Shown here one piece after another: positions 8,171 through 16,106 of a DNA stretch of 37,045 nt. The translations under genes were made by a program, and so were the position numbers. How positions within the stretch are numbered: the stretch's first letter is position 1; each line of letters opens with the position of its first letter. The notes below the pieces were generated by a model, which made no database searches, was not told where the DNA came from, and saw only the letters and a program-made list of their open reading frames with translations. Source of the DNA: Chloroflexota bacterium (GTDB taxonomy: Bacteria; Chloroflexota; Dormibacteria; Dormibacterales; Dormibacteraceae); assembly GCA_005880915.1 (NCBI GenBank), contig VBIW01000055.1, positions 1-37,045 on the forward strand, in the 5' to 3' direction.

Positions 8171-9204
8171 GCCACTTTCACCTTGCGGCCGCCGACAGCG
8201 CCGACGGCAGACCACGCGTGATGCACCCGACTCCTCAGGTCGCCCCACACGCCGTCCGGCAGCGTGATGAGCTGGACGATGAGTAGCACGCCGACGGCGA
8301 TCTGAAACCAGTCGTACGAGATCTCGTAGGCGTGCCCCATGAATGTGCCATGCCCGTAACGAGTGAGGACGTCGGGCACGAACGCCATGAACGCTCCGCC
8401 GAGCGCCGCGGCCGGTACGTAGCGAACGCCCATCAGCACCGCAATCGCCGCGAACTGCAGCGAGGTGAAGAGCCAGAAGGGCTGAGGGCTCACCGAGCCG
8501 GCGACGAGCGGGTAGAACGCGCCGCCCATGCCGGCGATGGCGGCTGACATGCCGAACGCGAGGAGCTTGTACCGCGTCAGGTTCACGCCCATCGTCGCCG
8601 CGGCGAGCTCGGAGTCGCGGATCGCGCGGAACCTTCGGCCGGCGCCGGACTCGTGCAGGTTGACCAGGAGCAGCGCGACGAGGCAGAAGAGAGCGAGCAG
8701 GACGAGGTACGCGGCCATCAGGTGCGCTGAGGAGTCCATCCGGACGCCGAACATGGTGGCCTGGCCGACGCGCCAGCCGGCGGTACCGCCGGTGAACCAC
8801 TCGAACGCGTGGTCCTGAAAGATGTAGCGGTCAAAGACCAGCGCAATGCCGAGCGTCACGATCGCGAGCGTGATCCCGCGCAGGCGGAGCGCCGGCAGAC
8901 CGACGATCACGCCCAGCGCAAACGCCACCACCACGCCGGCAATCACGGCGACGAGGTAATCGACGTGGAGGCTCGAGACCATCATCCCGGCGGTGTACGC
9001 GCCGACGCCGGCGAAGGTCGCCTGGCACAGCGAGATCTGGCCGACGTAGCCGGTCAGGAGCACCAGGCTCAGCAAGCCGAACGCCCAGATCACGGCAAGA
9101 GCAGCGTCGAACTTGAAGCCGACGTCGAACCCGACCGGGATGCGCGCGAGCACTGTGAATGCGACGAGCGCCCCGAGCACGCGAAACATCAGCCGGGATG
9201 TCAT
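8167..9204 (-). CDS. livM: Branched-chain amino acid-type ABC permease LivM
   Basis: A 345-residue polytopic permease of the BPD_transp_2 family. The N-terminal hydrophobic segments lead to the conserved GYVGQISLCQATFAGVGAYT region, and the ATPase-contact segment RRFRAIRDSELAAATMGVNL is present around residue 215-235. The ATG at 9204 overlaps the livH stop (ATGA), which fixes the start; the open frame that continues to 9954 is the shadow of livH. It forms the heterodimeric channel with LivH, powered by the fused ATPase downstream. The substrate may be branched-chain amino acids, amides or urea; the family is promiscuous and the sequence does not decide. Confidence 0.9.
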   Translation of the reverse strand: MTSRLMFRVLGALVAFTVLARIPVGFDVGFKFDAALAVIWAFGLLSLVLLTGYVGQISLCQATFAGVGAYTAGMMVSSLHVDYLVAVIAGVVVAFALGVIVGLPALRLRGITLAIVTLGIALVFDRYIFQDHAFEWFTGGTAGWRVGQATMFGVRMDSSAHLMAAYLVLLALFCLVALLLVNLHESGAGRRFRAIRDSELAAATMGVNLTRYKLLAFGMSAAIAGMGGAFYPLVAGSVSPQPFWLFTSLQFAAIAVLMGVRYVPAAALGGAFMAFVPDVLTRYGHGTFMGHAYEISYDWFQIAVGVLLIVQLITLPDGVWGDLRSRVHHAWSAVGAVGGRKVKVA

Positions 9205-10103
9205 TTCGCGGCCACCGAGAATCCGCGCGGGTTGCGCACGATCAGGACTGCCAGGATCACGACCAGCGCAACGAGGCGCGGAAAGCCGATCGACTGAATC
9301 CAGATCGTCGGGTACGTCTCGAGCAGGCCGAGGATGAAGCCTCCGAGCACGGTCAGAGGCAGCGAGACAAGACCACCGATGAGCGCAGCCGCGAGGGCGT
9401 CGATGATCAGAAGCGTCAGGCTCGTCGTGTCGAAGTTGATGAAAGGCGTGATCAGGATTGCCGCGAGCGCGGCGACCAGGCTGCCGAGCATCCAGCTCAC
9501 CGCCCCGACCTTGCCGACCGGCACCCCCCACAGCGACGCCGAGGTCGGACTGTCCGACACGGCCCGCATGGCGCGGCCGAAGCTCGTGTAACGCAGGAAC
9601 GCGCCAAGGCCGAAGGCAAGCGCCAGGGCGACGACGATGATCGCGACGGAGTTGGCCCCGATCGGAACGTCGGCGACAGGCACCACCCAGACCCATTGCT
9701 GCGGCGCGAGATAGATCGGAAGGTGATACTGATTGTTCTTCCAGATCAGCGACGCCGCGGATTGCAGCGCGAGCAGGACGCCGATCGTGATCACCGCTTT
9801 GACCACGGGCTCGCGGCTGCGCACCCAGCGGAACACGGCGAACTCTAGGAACAGGCCCATCCCCGCGGCAAAGATCAACCCTGCGAGGACCGCGAGGAAC
9901 GTGGAGAGCCAGCCGGGCCAGAACGGATGCGACCATCCGTAGAACACCTGCCACGCGATGAAGGTCGAGAACATGCCCATCGCGCCGTGCGCGAAGTTCA
10001 GGACGCCGGTGGTGCGGTAGATGAGCACGATGCCGAGCGCGGCAAGAGAGAAGATGCCGCCGAGGCTCAGCCCGATGATCGTGTACGCGGCGAATGCAGC
10101 CAT
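9201..10103 (-). CDS. livH: Branched-chain amino acid-type ABC permease LivH
   Basis: A 300-residue BPD_transp_2 permease with about eight hydrophobic segments. The N-terminal GLSLGGIFSLAALGIVLIYR segment followed by TGVLNFAHGAMGMF is the hallmark of LivH, and the EAA-like loop GRAMRAVSDSPTSASLWGV is present at about 170-190. The start at 10103 lies 12 bp after the livK stop, so the two are in one transcript. It pairs with LivM to form the translocation path. Nothing unusual is seen beyond the general uncertainty about substrate. Confidence 0.91.
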   Translation of the reverse strand: MAAFAAYTIIGLSLGGIFSLAALGIVLIYRTTGVLNFAHGAMGMFSTFIAWQVFYGWSHPFWPGWLSTFLAVLAGLIFAAGMGLFLEFAVFRWVRSREPVVKAVITIGVLLALQSAASLIWKNNQYHLPIYLAPQQWVWVVPVADVPIGANSVAIIVVALALAFGLGAFLRYTSFGRAMRAVSDSPTSASLWGVPVGKVGAVSWMLGSLVAALAAILITPFINFDTTSLTLLIIDALAAALIGGLVSLPLTVLGGFILGLLETYPTIWIQSIGFPRLVALVVILAVLIVRNPRGFSVAAK

Positions 10104-10115
10104 GGCGCTAAGTCT

Positions 10116-11483
10116 TCAATTGCAGATCCAGCCGGAGGTCGTGCGCCAGCCGTTCCCATTGCTCGCGGTGTAGGTGAAACAGTGATTGGGGTCATGCGGA
10201 CCGGAGCCGTAGGAGAGTGGGACCGACCATCCTGTCTGGAATCCCTGGATTGAGTTGAGGGCTTGCACGAGCGATTCGCGCGTCAGGTCCTTGCCTGCTT
10301 TACGGGCGGCCTCGACGAAGAGCATGGCCGCGGTCCAGGCATGCTGCGTATAGATGTCGAGCGCCTGGAACTGACCTGGATAGAAGTGCTGAACCGTACC
10401 CAGGTACTGGCGCACGGTCGCGTTGCCCTGGTGGTCGTAAGGCGACATGAACGGGACGAGCGAGTGAGCGTTGCGCAGCTCGCCGTCGTACGACTTCTGG
10501 ACGTTGAACTTGTCCAGGCCGGCGCCGAGGACGCCCGGGTACCAGTTGGAGGCTTCCATCGCGTCGAAGAGGCGGTGGTAGCTGAACGGGTCGAGCGCCG
10601 CGATCACGTAGTCGGGGCATGAGCGGTCGGACGCAGAGCATTGATAGTTCGGAGCTGCGCCGCCACCGCTCGGACCGTGGTGGGAATGCTGGAGGTTGAA
10701 CACCGTCGCCGTGTAGCTGGCCTGCGTGGCGGAGACCTCCTCCACGTCGGTGTAACCGATGCCATCCGCCGCCAGCCGGTTGAGCAGGTTGGCCTCGACC
10801 GGGTGCACCCACGGCACGTCGCCGAGCACGACCACGGCGGGGTGCTTCACGCCGAGTGACTTGGCCTCATCGGCGATCGCGGTGCCGTAGCGATAGAAGC
10901 TCGCTGACACCGGATAGGCGAGCGGGTCCGAGAATTCTGCCGGCGTGCCGAGGCCGCCGATCACAGGGATCCCGCTGTGAGTGAGAGTCTGGATCTCGTT
11001 GTTCTCGCCCAGAGGCGCAGTCAGGCCGACCACGGCGAGGACGTTCTGCGAGATCAGGTATTGGGCACACGAGTGGGCTGAGCTGGCGTCGTACTTCGAG
11101 TCGCACCACACGTACTGGACCTGGCGGCCGTTGATGCCGCCAGCCTGGTTGACGGCCTGCATGTAGGCCCGCACCGTGTCGCGTTCGACCGAGGAATCGA
11201 CCGGGCCTGTGATGTCGAAGAACCCGCCGATCGTGATGTTGCCGCCGCTGACTCCGCCCGAGCCGCCGGAGGTCGAGGATCCGCCGGTTCCTGGAGCGCC
11301 AGGCATGGCCGCCGGGCTCGCGCCCGCCTGGGCGCCGGAAACCTGGCCCTGTTCCACCGCCACCGCGCTCGAAGCCGGCTGGGTGAACGACCTGACGGTC
11401 ATGACACCGAGCACCGCACCCATGACGAGGGCGGCGCCCAGCAGTGAAACCGCAATTCGCTCTCGGAAGCCCCGCGAGATCAA
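10116..11483 (-). CDS. LivK-type ABC substrate-binding protein
   Basis: A 455-residue Peripla_BP_6 protein. I place the start at TTG 11483 because a strong Shine-Dalgarno sequence AAAGGAGG (11498-11491) lies 7 nt upstream; the open frame to 11591 would run through the promoter and operator. Residues 1-30 form a basic start and one hydrophobic helix (VSLLGAALVMGAVLGVMTV) with no lipobox, so it is probably signal-anchored or cleaved. A Gly/Ser-rich linker (about 55-80) joins to the binding fold starting at ITIGGFFDITGPVDSS. The mature part contains several Cys (WCDSKYD, HSCAQYL, YQCSASDRSCPD) that could form disulfides outside the cell. First gene of the importer operon. Confidence 0.9.
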   Translation of the reverse strand: MISRGFRERIAVSLLGAALVMGAVLGVMTVRSFTQPASSAVAVEQGQVSGAQAGASPAAMPGAPGTGGSSTSGGSGGVSGGNITIGGFFDITGPVDSSVERDTVRAYMQAVNQAGGINGRQVQYVWCDSKYDASSAHSCAQYLISQNVLAVVGLTAPLGENNEIQTLTHSGIPVIGGLGTPAEFSDPLAYPVSASFYRYGTAIADEAKSLGVKHPAVVVLGDVPWVHPVEANLLNRLAADGIGYTDVEEVSATQASYTATVFNLQHSHHGPSGGGAAPNYQCSASDRSCPDYVIAALDPFSYHRLFDAMEASNWYPGVLGAGLDKFNVQKSYDGELRNAHSLVPFMSPYDHQGNATVRQYLGTVQHFYPGQFQALDIYTQHAWTAAMLFVEAARKAGKDLTRESLVQALNSIQGFQTGWSVPLSYGSGPHDPNHCFTYTASNGNGWRTTSGWICN

Positions 11484-11576
11484 GGCAGCTCCTCCTTTGA
11501 GGACAAAGTCAGGGCCCCTTCCCATGTGAGATACGTCCGAGTACCGCGCACTACCCGAATTGGGTGATGCATTTAG

Positions 11577-11590
11577 TGGGTTACAACCCA
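11577..11590. promoter_or_regulatory. Perfect inverted repeat, likely operator of the liv-like operon
   Basis: TGGGTT-AC-AACCCA is a perfect 6-2-6 palindrome. It begins at the last base of the candidate -10 box (11595-11590 on the minus strand) and covers the expected transcription start, the position where a repressor would block initiation. A related, less perfect ACCC-GAATT-GGGT lies just downstream at about 11553-11565. The binding protein is unknown; the nearby HTH regulator at 12793 is only one candidate. Confidence 0.5.
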
Positions 11591-11618
11591 ATAAACACTA
11601 ATTAAGACCGGTTGTCAA
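11590..11618 (-). promoter_or_regulatory. Candidate sigma70-type promoter of livK
   Basis: On the minus strand a perfect -35 hexamer TTGACA (11618-11613) is separated by exactly 17 bp from TTTATT (11595-11590), a 4/6 match to TATAAT. It lies in the 142-bp gap between the GGDEF gene and livK, with about 100 nt of leader before the SD-preceded TTG start at 11483. Confidence 0.6.
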
Positions 11619-11625
11619 TCCGTCT

Positions 11626-12666
11626 TCAGGCAGTTACGGTCCGCTCGCCGCTCGCCTTGTTGCCCTGGGAAGGGAGCTGCACGATCTCCCCGCGCTTCGT
11701 CTTGAAGTCGTAGAGCTCCTTGTCGGCGCGGGCGAAAAGCGATACGACGTCGTCTGACCGGCGAAGCTGAGCGACGCCCGCGCAGAAGCGGACCCCGGCC
11801 CTGGCCGCTTCGGTCTGGATCTCGCTCAGCTTCAAGCGGGCACCGCGCGCCGGGGTGTCCGGCAGGACGCAGACGAACTCATCGCCGCCGTACCGGAAGA
11901 CGACGTCCTCCGCCCGCAGGCCGTCCTTGAGCGCCTGGGTCAGAGCGCGAAGCATGTCGTCCCCCGCGGCGTGGCCTTCGCGGTCGTTCGCATCTTTCAA
12001 GCCGTCGATGTCGACGAAGGCAACGCTCAGCGGAGTGGCGTGACGCCGCGACCTGGCGATCTCCCGCTCAGCGGCCGAGATCCCTGCCGCACGCCGGAAA
12101 ACGCCCGTCAGCTCGTCGAAGGCGGACTTCTCGCGCAGGTCGAACAGGGCGCGGGTGGTCATCGACTCGAGGTCTCGCGGCCTCAGGCCGAGCTCGGCGG
12201 CCACCATCAGCCTGACCTGCGCGTCACGCGCGAGGCGCGCCTTCCGGAAGGTCCGGCCGAAGAGCAGCAGCCAGATCCCGAACAAGAGAGGCAGGGTCGC
12301 CAGCGCCGCGAGCAGCGCGATGTCGATCGGCGAGGAGACATAGATCGCGGTGAACGGGATCGCCACGCCTCGATTGGGGCCGCCGCCAGGTGGCGCGGTC
12401 GTCGCGGCCGGCCTGGTCGCTTGAACCGGCGCTGCGGCGTTCGCCTGCGGCACTGGGCTGGCTGCGGTCGCGGGCGCCTGGTTCGATGGCGCCGCGCCGA
12501 GCGCAGGGACCGACGGCGTCGCGATCAGGACCGGAATGGACGGCGAAGGAATCTGCACCGCCGGGACAAGGTTCGGGGTCGGCACAGGCAGCGGCACGGG
12601 CAGCGCCAGGAACGCGGCCCCAATGCAGCCTCCAATTCTGGGCAACGACCAGCCAGTCGCTGTCAT
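11626..12666 (-). CDS. Membrane-anchored diguanylate cyclase (GGDEF)
   Basis: A 346-residue protein. Its N-terminal segment has a signal-like hydrophobic helix, then a Pro/Ala-rich, probably extracytoplasmic stretch, a second helix (IDIALLAALATLPLLFGIWLLLFG) near 135-160, and a C-terminal GGDEF domain. The active site is the intact RYGGDEF, and RAED five residues earlier fits the RxxD allosteric I-site that binds c-di-GMP. The substrate-side motif FVDIDGLKDANDREGHAAGD is also intact. It should therefore make c-di-GMP under product inhibition. I chose ATG 12666 (purine-rich GGGGGGTG upstream); the frame continuing to 13350 is antisense to the divergent regulator. Confidence 0.88.
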   Translation of the reverse strand: MTATGWSLPRIGGCIGAAFLALPVPLPVPTPNLVPAVQIPSPSIPVLIATPSVPALGAAPSNQAPATAASPVPQANAAAPVQATRPAATTAPPGGGPNRGVAIPFTAIYVSSPIDIALLAALATLPLLFGIWLLLFGRTFRKARLARDAQVRLMVAAELGLRPRDLESMTTRALFDLREKSAFDELTGVFRRAAGISAAEREIARSRRHATPLSVAFVDIDGLKDANDREGHAAGDDMLRALTQALKDGLRAEDVVFRYGGDEFVCVLPDTPARGARLKLSEIQTEAARAGVRFCAGVAQLRRSDDVVSLFARADKELYDFKTKRGEIVQLPSQGNKASGERTVTA

Positions 12667-12779
12667 CTTAATTTCACCCCCCGACGGTCGAGCCGTGGCT
12701 CGCCCGTGGTTCTTCATTATCAAACGTTTCCGCAATCCAATTCCGGTATCTCCAGCCGACATACCTTCCATACGCGTTC

Positions 12780-12785
12780 TATGCT
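12780..12785 (+). promoter_or_regulatory. -10 box (TATGCT) for a probable leaderless transcript
   Basis: TATGCT fits TANNNT and ends 7 nt before the ATG at 12793, so transcription would begin at or next to the start codon. No good -35 is seen. Confidence 0.4.
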
Positions 12786-12792
12786 GCGGGGT

Positions 12793-13461
12793 ATGGCTGG
12801 GGACATGGAACGCGCCCTGGGAGCGCTGCGCGACTTCACGCGGCGCGACATTCTTCTCCGGTTCTACGCCGATCGCAAACCCCGCAGCGTCGAGGACGTG
12901 GCGCGTGAGTCTGGTGTTCATCGTTCTGTTGCCTTCGAGCACCTGGAACGCCTGGTCGCTCTCGGCTACCTGGAGGTGGCGCACCGGCGGGGACTGCCCG
13001 GCAAACCGGCCAAGATCTACAAGCTCACCGGCGGACCTGTTCAGATCAGCCATCCGATGCGCCGCTACGACATCGTCGCCGAGTCGCTGGCTCGCGCCTT
13101 CGACCAGCTTGGCGAGGTGGGCAGCCATGCCGTCAGGCGAGCGGGCCGCAACTTCGGCGAGGCGATCGCGGCGCCTGGGGCCAAGTCGGCGACGACCGCG
13201 CTCGAGCCGATGCTCGAGATGGGTGCCGAGTACGAGATGCAGCACGGCGGCATAGTCCAGTGCACGAACTGCCTTTTTGCCGAGGTATGCCGGCGGGCAC
13301 CAGTCATCTGCCGCTTCCACGCCGGCCTGATCGAAGGCCTTTTCTTGCACACCGAGGTGAACATCAGCGTCAAGGCGCTCGGCTTCCGTGACCCCTATGG
13401 ATGCGCCTACATGCTGCAGGACAACGCGCTCGACGAGGACCTAGAAGCACAGGCGCAGTAG
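12793..13461 (+). CDS. HTH transcriptional regulator with C-terminal cysteine cluster
   Basis: A 222-residue protein. Residues about 15-80 form a winged helix of the ArsR/MarR type (SVEDVARESGVHRSVAFEHLERLVALGYLE, wing at RRGLPGKPAKIYKL). The C-terminal half has C157-x2-C160-x5-C166-x6-C173, followed by His176 and a further Cys204, a pattern suited to an Fe-S cluster or metal site; it is not the C-x12-C spacing of SufR. I chose ATG 12793, set 7 nt after a TATGCT box; ATG 12781 and 12805 are alternatives, the latter having GGGG upstream. It diverges from the diguanylate cyclase and precedes the pxpB-pxpC genes. The effector is unknown. Confidence 0.82.
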   Translation: MAGDMERALGALRDFTRRDILLRFYADRKPRSVEDVARESGVHRSVAFEHLERLVALGYLEVAHRRGLPGKPAKIYKLTGGPVQISHPMRRYDIVAESLARAFDQLGEVGSHAVRRAGRNFGEAIAAPGAKSATTALEPMLEMGAEYEMQHGGIVQCTNCLFAEVCRRAPVICRFHAGLIEGLFLHTEVNISVKALGFRDPYGCAYMLQDNALDEDLEAQAQ

Positions 13462-13470
13462 CGTTGCCGC

Positions 13471-14094
13471 GTGAGGCTCGTCGCCGAATCCTTCGCCTGG
13501 CCGTTTCGCGCCTCATGGCGGTCGGCGTGGCTCGTGGGTCTGCTGGCGGTCATCTTCGTGCCACTCCTCTTCATTCCGCTGCTGGGCTACGCGATCGAGG
13601 CGACGCGTACGGCGGAGACCGGGGCGCAAGGACCCCCTGCATGGCAGCTGTCCACTCGTTTGCTGCTGGACGGATTGTGGACGTCAGCAGCCGTTCTCTT
13701 GATCGCGCTGCCCTTCGCGCTGCTGTTGAACCCGCTTGCCTCCACGCTCCACGCGCTGGGGGAGCCGAACGCGCACGTCATCGCGTTTTTCGCGCTTGCC
13801 CTTCCGTGGGGACTCGTCTCTCTCCTTCTCATGCCGCACGCGACTGCGGCGTTCGCATCAAGCGGCAGGCCGCGCGACCTCTTCGACTTCGCCGCCGCGC
13901 TGCGCGGAGTGCGACGCGATTTCATGACGTGGAACGTGGCCGCGGCCGCGATCGTCACCAGCTGGGCGATCGGGCTCGCGTGCGCCGGAGTGCTGTGCGT
14001 CGGAGTCGTGCCTGGCGTGTTCTACGCCATCCTTGTCAGCGCACATGCCGCCGCAGCGCTCCACCGTGAAGGTCCGCATCCATCCGCTCGGTGA
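13471..14094 (+). CDS. Integral membrane protein, unknown function
   Basis: A 207-residue hydrophobic protein with about five membrane segments (WLVGLLAVIFVPLLFIPLLG; LLIALPFALLLNPLA; VIAFFALALPWGLVSLLLM; and two near the C-terminus). It resembles the general form of DUF4013-type membrane proteins but I cannot assign it firmly. The GTG start at 13471 is 9 bp after the regulator stop, so the two are probably co-transcribed. Its 3' end overlaps the start region of pxpB by up to 50 bp. Confidence 0.68.
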   Translation: MRLVAESFAWPFRASWRSAWLVGLLAVIFVPLLFIPLLGYAIEATRTAETGAQGPPAWQLSTRLLLDGLWTSAAVLLIALPFALLLNPLASTLHALGEPNAHVIAFFALALPWGLVSLLLMPHATAAFASSGRPRDLFDFAAALRGVRRDFMTWNVAAAAIVTSWAIGLACAGVLCVGVVPGVFYAILVSAHAAAALHREGPHPSAR

Positions 14095-14701
14095 CGCGGC
14101 GGTCCTCGCTGAGCTCGGGACTCGGCTCGACACCGCGCTCAACACACGAGCGATAGCGCTTGCTGCGGCGCTGAAGAGACGCCGCGACGTGCGACAGGCC
14201 GTCGCCGGTCATGCGAGTGTCACCGTGCAGTTCGACCCTGACCAGGTCACGCATGAGGCGCTCGCCGCGGCGATCAGGCGACTGGCCACCAAGCGTCCGC
14301 CGATGGAGGAACCCGGCCGTCTCCACCGCATCCCCGTCGTTTACGACGGCCCGGACCTCGAGGCCGCGGCCGCGGAGCTCGGCCTTTCGCCGCAACAGTT
14401 GATCGAGCACCACGGCCGCCCGATCTACCGCGCCTTCCTGATCGGCTTCGTGCCGGGTTGGGCGTATCTCGGACCGCTGCCCGACGAGCTCGTGCTGCCG
14501 CGCCGCCCCGTGCCGCGCACGCAGGTGGCTGCAGGGTCGGTCGCGATCGCGGGCCACCAGACGGGCATCTACCCGCTGGTCAGCCCCGGAGGGTGGCACC
14601 TGATCGGCCGCTCGTCGGTCAGGCTCTTCCTCCCGGACTCGGACCCGCCGTCGCTCTTCCGCGCCGGGGATCGAGTGAAGTTCTTCCCCATTCACGAATG
14701 A
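14045..14701 (+). CDS. pxpB: 5-oxoprolinase subunit PxpB (KipI family)
   Basis: About 218 residues of the allophanate-hydrolase-subunit-1 fold. The N-terminal IHPLGDAAVLAELG and the C-terminal block (FLIGFVPGWAYLGPLP; PRTQVAAGSVAIAGHQTGIYP; GGWHLIGRS) are diagnostic of PxpB/KipI. With PxpA and PxpC it makes the ATP-dependent 5-oxoprolinase that opens 5-oxoproline to glutamate. The start is ambiguous: ATG 14045 or GTG 14066 (VKVRIHPLG) are both better than TTG 14033, and all overlap the preceding membrane-protein gene. It is coupled to pxpC by ATGA overlap. The partner pxpA lies 3.5 kb away on the opposite strand. Confidence 0.92.
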   Translation: MPPQRSTVKVRIHPLGDAAVLAELGTRLDTALNTRAIALAAALKRRRDVRQAVAGHASVTVQFDPDQVTHEALAAAIRRLATKRPPMEEPGRLHRIPVVYDGPDLEAAAAELGLSPQQLIEHHGRPIYRAFLIGFVPGWAYLGPLPDELVLPRRPVPRTQVAAGSVAIAGHQTGIYPLVSPGGWHLIGRSSVRLFLPDSDPPSLFRAGDRVKFFPIHE

Positions 14702-15630
14702 CCGAGGTGCTGCGAGTCGTGCAACCTGGGCTGTTCACGACCATCCAGGACATCGGGCGGCCGCAGGCCATGGCGGCCGGGGTGCCGGCGGGCGGGGCGA
14801 TGGACCGCTTCGCCCACTCAGCGGCCAACCTGCTCGTGGGCAACGAGCGTGGCGCGGCCACGCTCGAATGCACTTTGAGCGGACCACGCATGGTGGCCGA
14901 GCAAGACTGCTTGATCGCGATCACCGGCGCCGATTTCGAGCCGCGCGTCAACGGCGCGAGCGTCCCGATGTGGACCGGAGTCTCGCTCGCCGCCGGTGCT
15001 GAGCTGACCTTTGGCGGCAGGCGCTCCGGGGCACGCTCCTACGTGGCCGTCGCCGGGGGTGTTGCCGGCGACCGGTGGCTCGGGTCGATGTCGACCAACT
15101 TGATGTGCGCGCGCGGCGGCATGCACGGCCGCGCCCTGATCGCGGGCGACGTCATCTCAGTCCAGAGCTCGACCTTCCCGTTGATTGCAGCTCGCAGCAT
15201 GGACGACCAGCTACGGCCGCGATATGAGGACCGGACTCTTCACACAATCGTGGGACCGCACTTCACGCGGCTGCAAGCGGAGTCGCGACAAGCAATGTTC
15301 GAGGCAACTTACACGTTGAGTCACGACTCCAACCGGATGGGCTACCGGCTCGAAGGCCCGCGACTCGATGCGCCCGGCGACGAGCTGCTGTCATTCGGCC
15401 TGGTCGCCGGCGTCGTGCAGCTGCCTTCGGGCGGACAGCCGATCCTGCTCATGGCGGACCATCAGACCGCGGGCGGTTATCCGATCGTCGCCACGGTGGC
15501 AAGCGCCTCAATGCCGGTCGCCGCGCAGCTGGCGCCAGGCGATGAGGTGCGTTTTGCCGAGATATCGCTCGAGGCGGCGCTGGAGCTGCGCGCCAATCAA
15601 CGTGCTGCGCTGGAATCTCTTACTACCTGA
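14698..15630 (+). CDS. pxpC: 5-oxoprolinase subunit PxpC (KipA family)
   Basis: A 310-residue protein of the biotin-dependent carboxyltransferase / allophanate-hydrolase-subunit-2 fold. The start LRVVQPGLFTTIQDIGRP and AGVPAGGAMDRFAHSAANLLVGN are the classic N-terminal KipA motifs; SHDSNRMGYRLEGP and QLPSGGQPILLMADHQTAGGYP are in the C-terminal half. The ATG at 14698 overlaps the PxpB stop (ATGA) and fixes the start; a longer frame upstream is the shadow of pxpB. Its last 34 bp overlap the 3' end of the convergent DinB-like gene, so transcripts from both sides run antisense to each other there. Confidence 0.93.
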   Translation: MTEVLRVVQPGLFTTIQDIGRPQAMAAGVPAGGAMDRFAHSAANLLVGNERGAATLECTLSGPRMVAEQDCLIAITGADFEPRVNGASVPMWTGVSLAAGAELTFGGRRSGARSYVAVAGGVAGDRWLGSMSTNLMCARGGMHGRALIAGDVISVQSSTFPLIAARSMDDQLRPRYEDRTLHTIVGPHFTRLQAESRQAMFEATYTLSHDSNRMGYRLEGPRLDAPGDELLSFGLVAGVVQLPSGGQPILLMADHQTAGGYPIVATVASASMPVAAQLAPGDEVRFAEISLEAALELRANQRAALESLTT

Positions 15631-16106
15631 TTGATCCAGCCGGTGTGCTCGGCGTAGTGCTCGTACGTGTTGCCCGCCACCCAGTCGACCACGGGCCGGT
15701 CGTCGTCGGTATTGCGCCGATCGTTGGGTTGGAAGTGGTTGTACGAAAGCTGCAGGTCCGCGTCGCTCATCGTGGCGAGCAGCTTCATAAGCAGCGAATG
15801 CGTCTCCCGAAAATAGGCGAGGGCCGCCTCTGGAGTCTTTGAGTGGTGCAGCGACCAGACCGCGGCGTTGATCGAGTCCGTGTCCTCGGCCTCACCGGCG
15901 ACGCCCATCGCCGTCCGCCGATCAGCTCCCTCGAGCAACGCCAGCAGCGAGTGCTCCCACGCAGCGATGTGCACCAGATGGTCTTTGACGGCCCAGCCGT
16001 CCGCACCGGTCACCGTCAAACCACTCGGGCCCAGCGACTCAACCAGGGAGTCGAGCTCTTTCCAGGATCTCTCGATAGGTTCGACCACGCTGTTGGGCGC
16101 CGTCAT
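15597..16106 (-). CDS. DinB/DfsB-like four-helix protein
   Basis: A 169-residue protein of the DinB / mycothiol-dependent maleylpyruvate isomerase superfamily (ClbS/DfsB-like). The helix with DHLVHIAAWEHSLLALL and the C-terminal YEHYAEHTGWI carry the spaced His residues that bind a divalent metal in this fold. Enzymes of this superfamily often use low-molecular-weight thiols, and the gene is coupled by ATGA overlap to the upstream peroxiredoxin gene, so a thiol/redox role is plausible. The reaction is not known. It is the last gene of the moaC-led operon. Confidence 0.8.
   Translation of the reverse strand: MTAPNSVVEPIERSWKELDSLVESLGPSGLTVTGADGWAVKDHLVHIAAWEHSLLALLEGADRRTAMGVAGEAEDTDSINAAVWSLHHSKTPEAALAYFRETHSLLMKLLATMSDADLQLSYNHFQPNDRRNTDDDRPVVDWVAGNTYEHYAEHTGWINQVVRDSSAAR

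Noticed and set aside
8171..8800. N-terminal extension of the LivG-LivF frame
   Set aside because: It is the out-of-frame shadow of livM; the ATG at 8170 overlaps the livM stop and starts a normal LivG N-terminus.
11484..11591. Longer LivK start
   Set aside because: It would include the promoter -10 region and operator; the SD-preceded TTG at 11483 is much better.
11971..12780. N-terminal extension of the HTH regulator
   Set aside because: This stretch is antisense to the GGDEF gene and Arg-rich; the winged-helix domain begins after 12793.
12667..13350. Upstream extension of the GGDEF protein
   Set aside because: It is antisense to the regulator gene and shows no domain or signal; ATG 12666 precedes the hydrophobic N-terminus.
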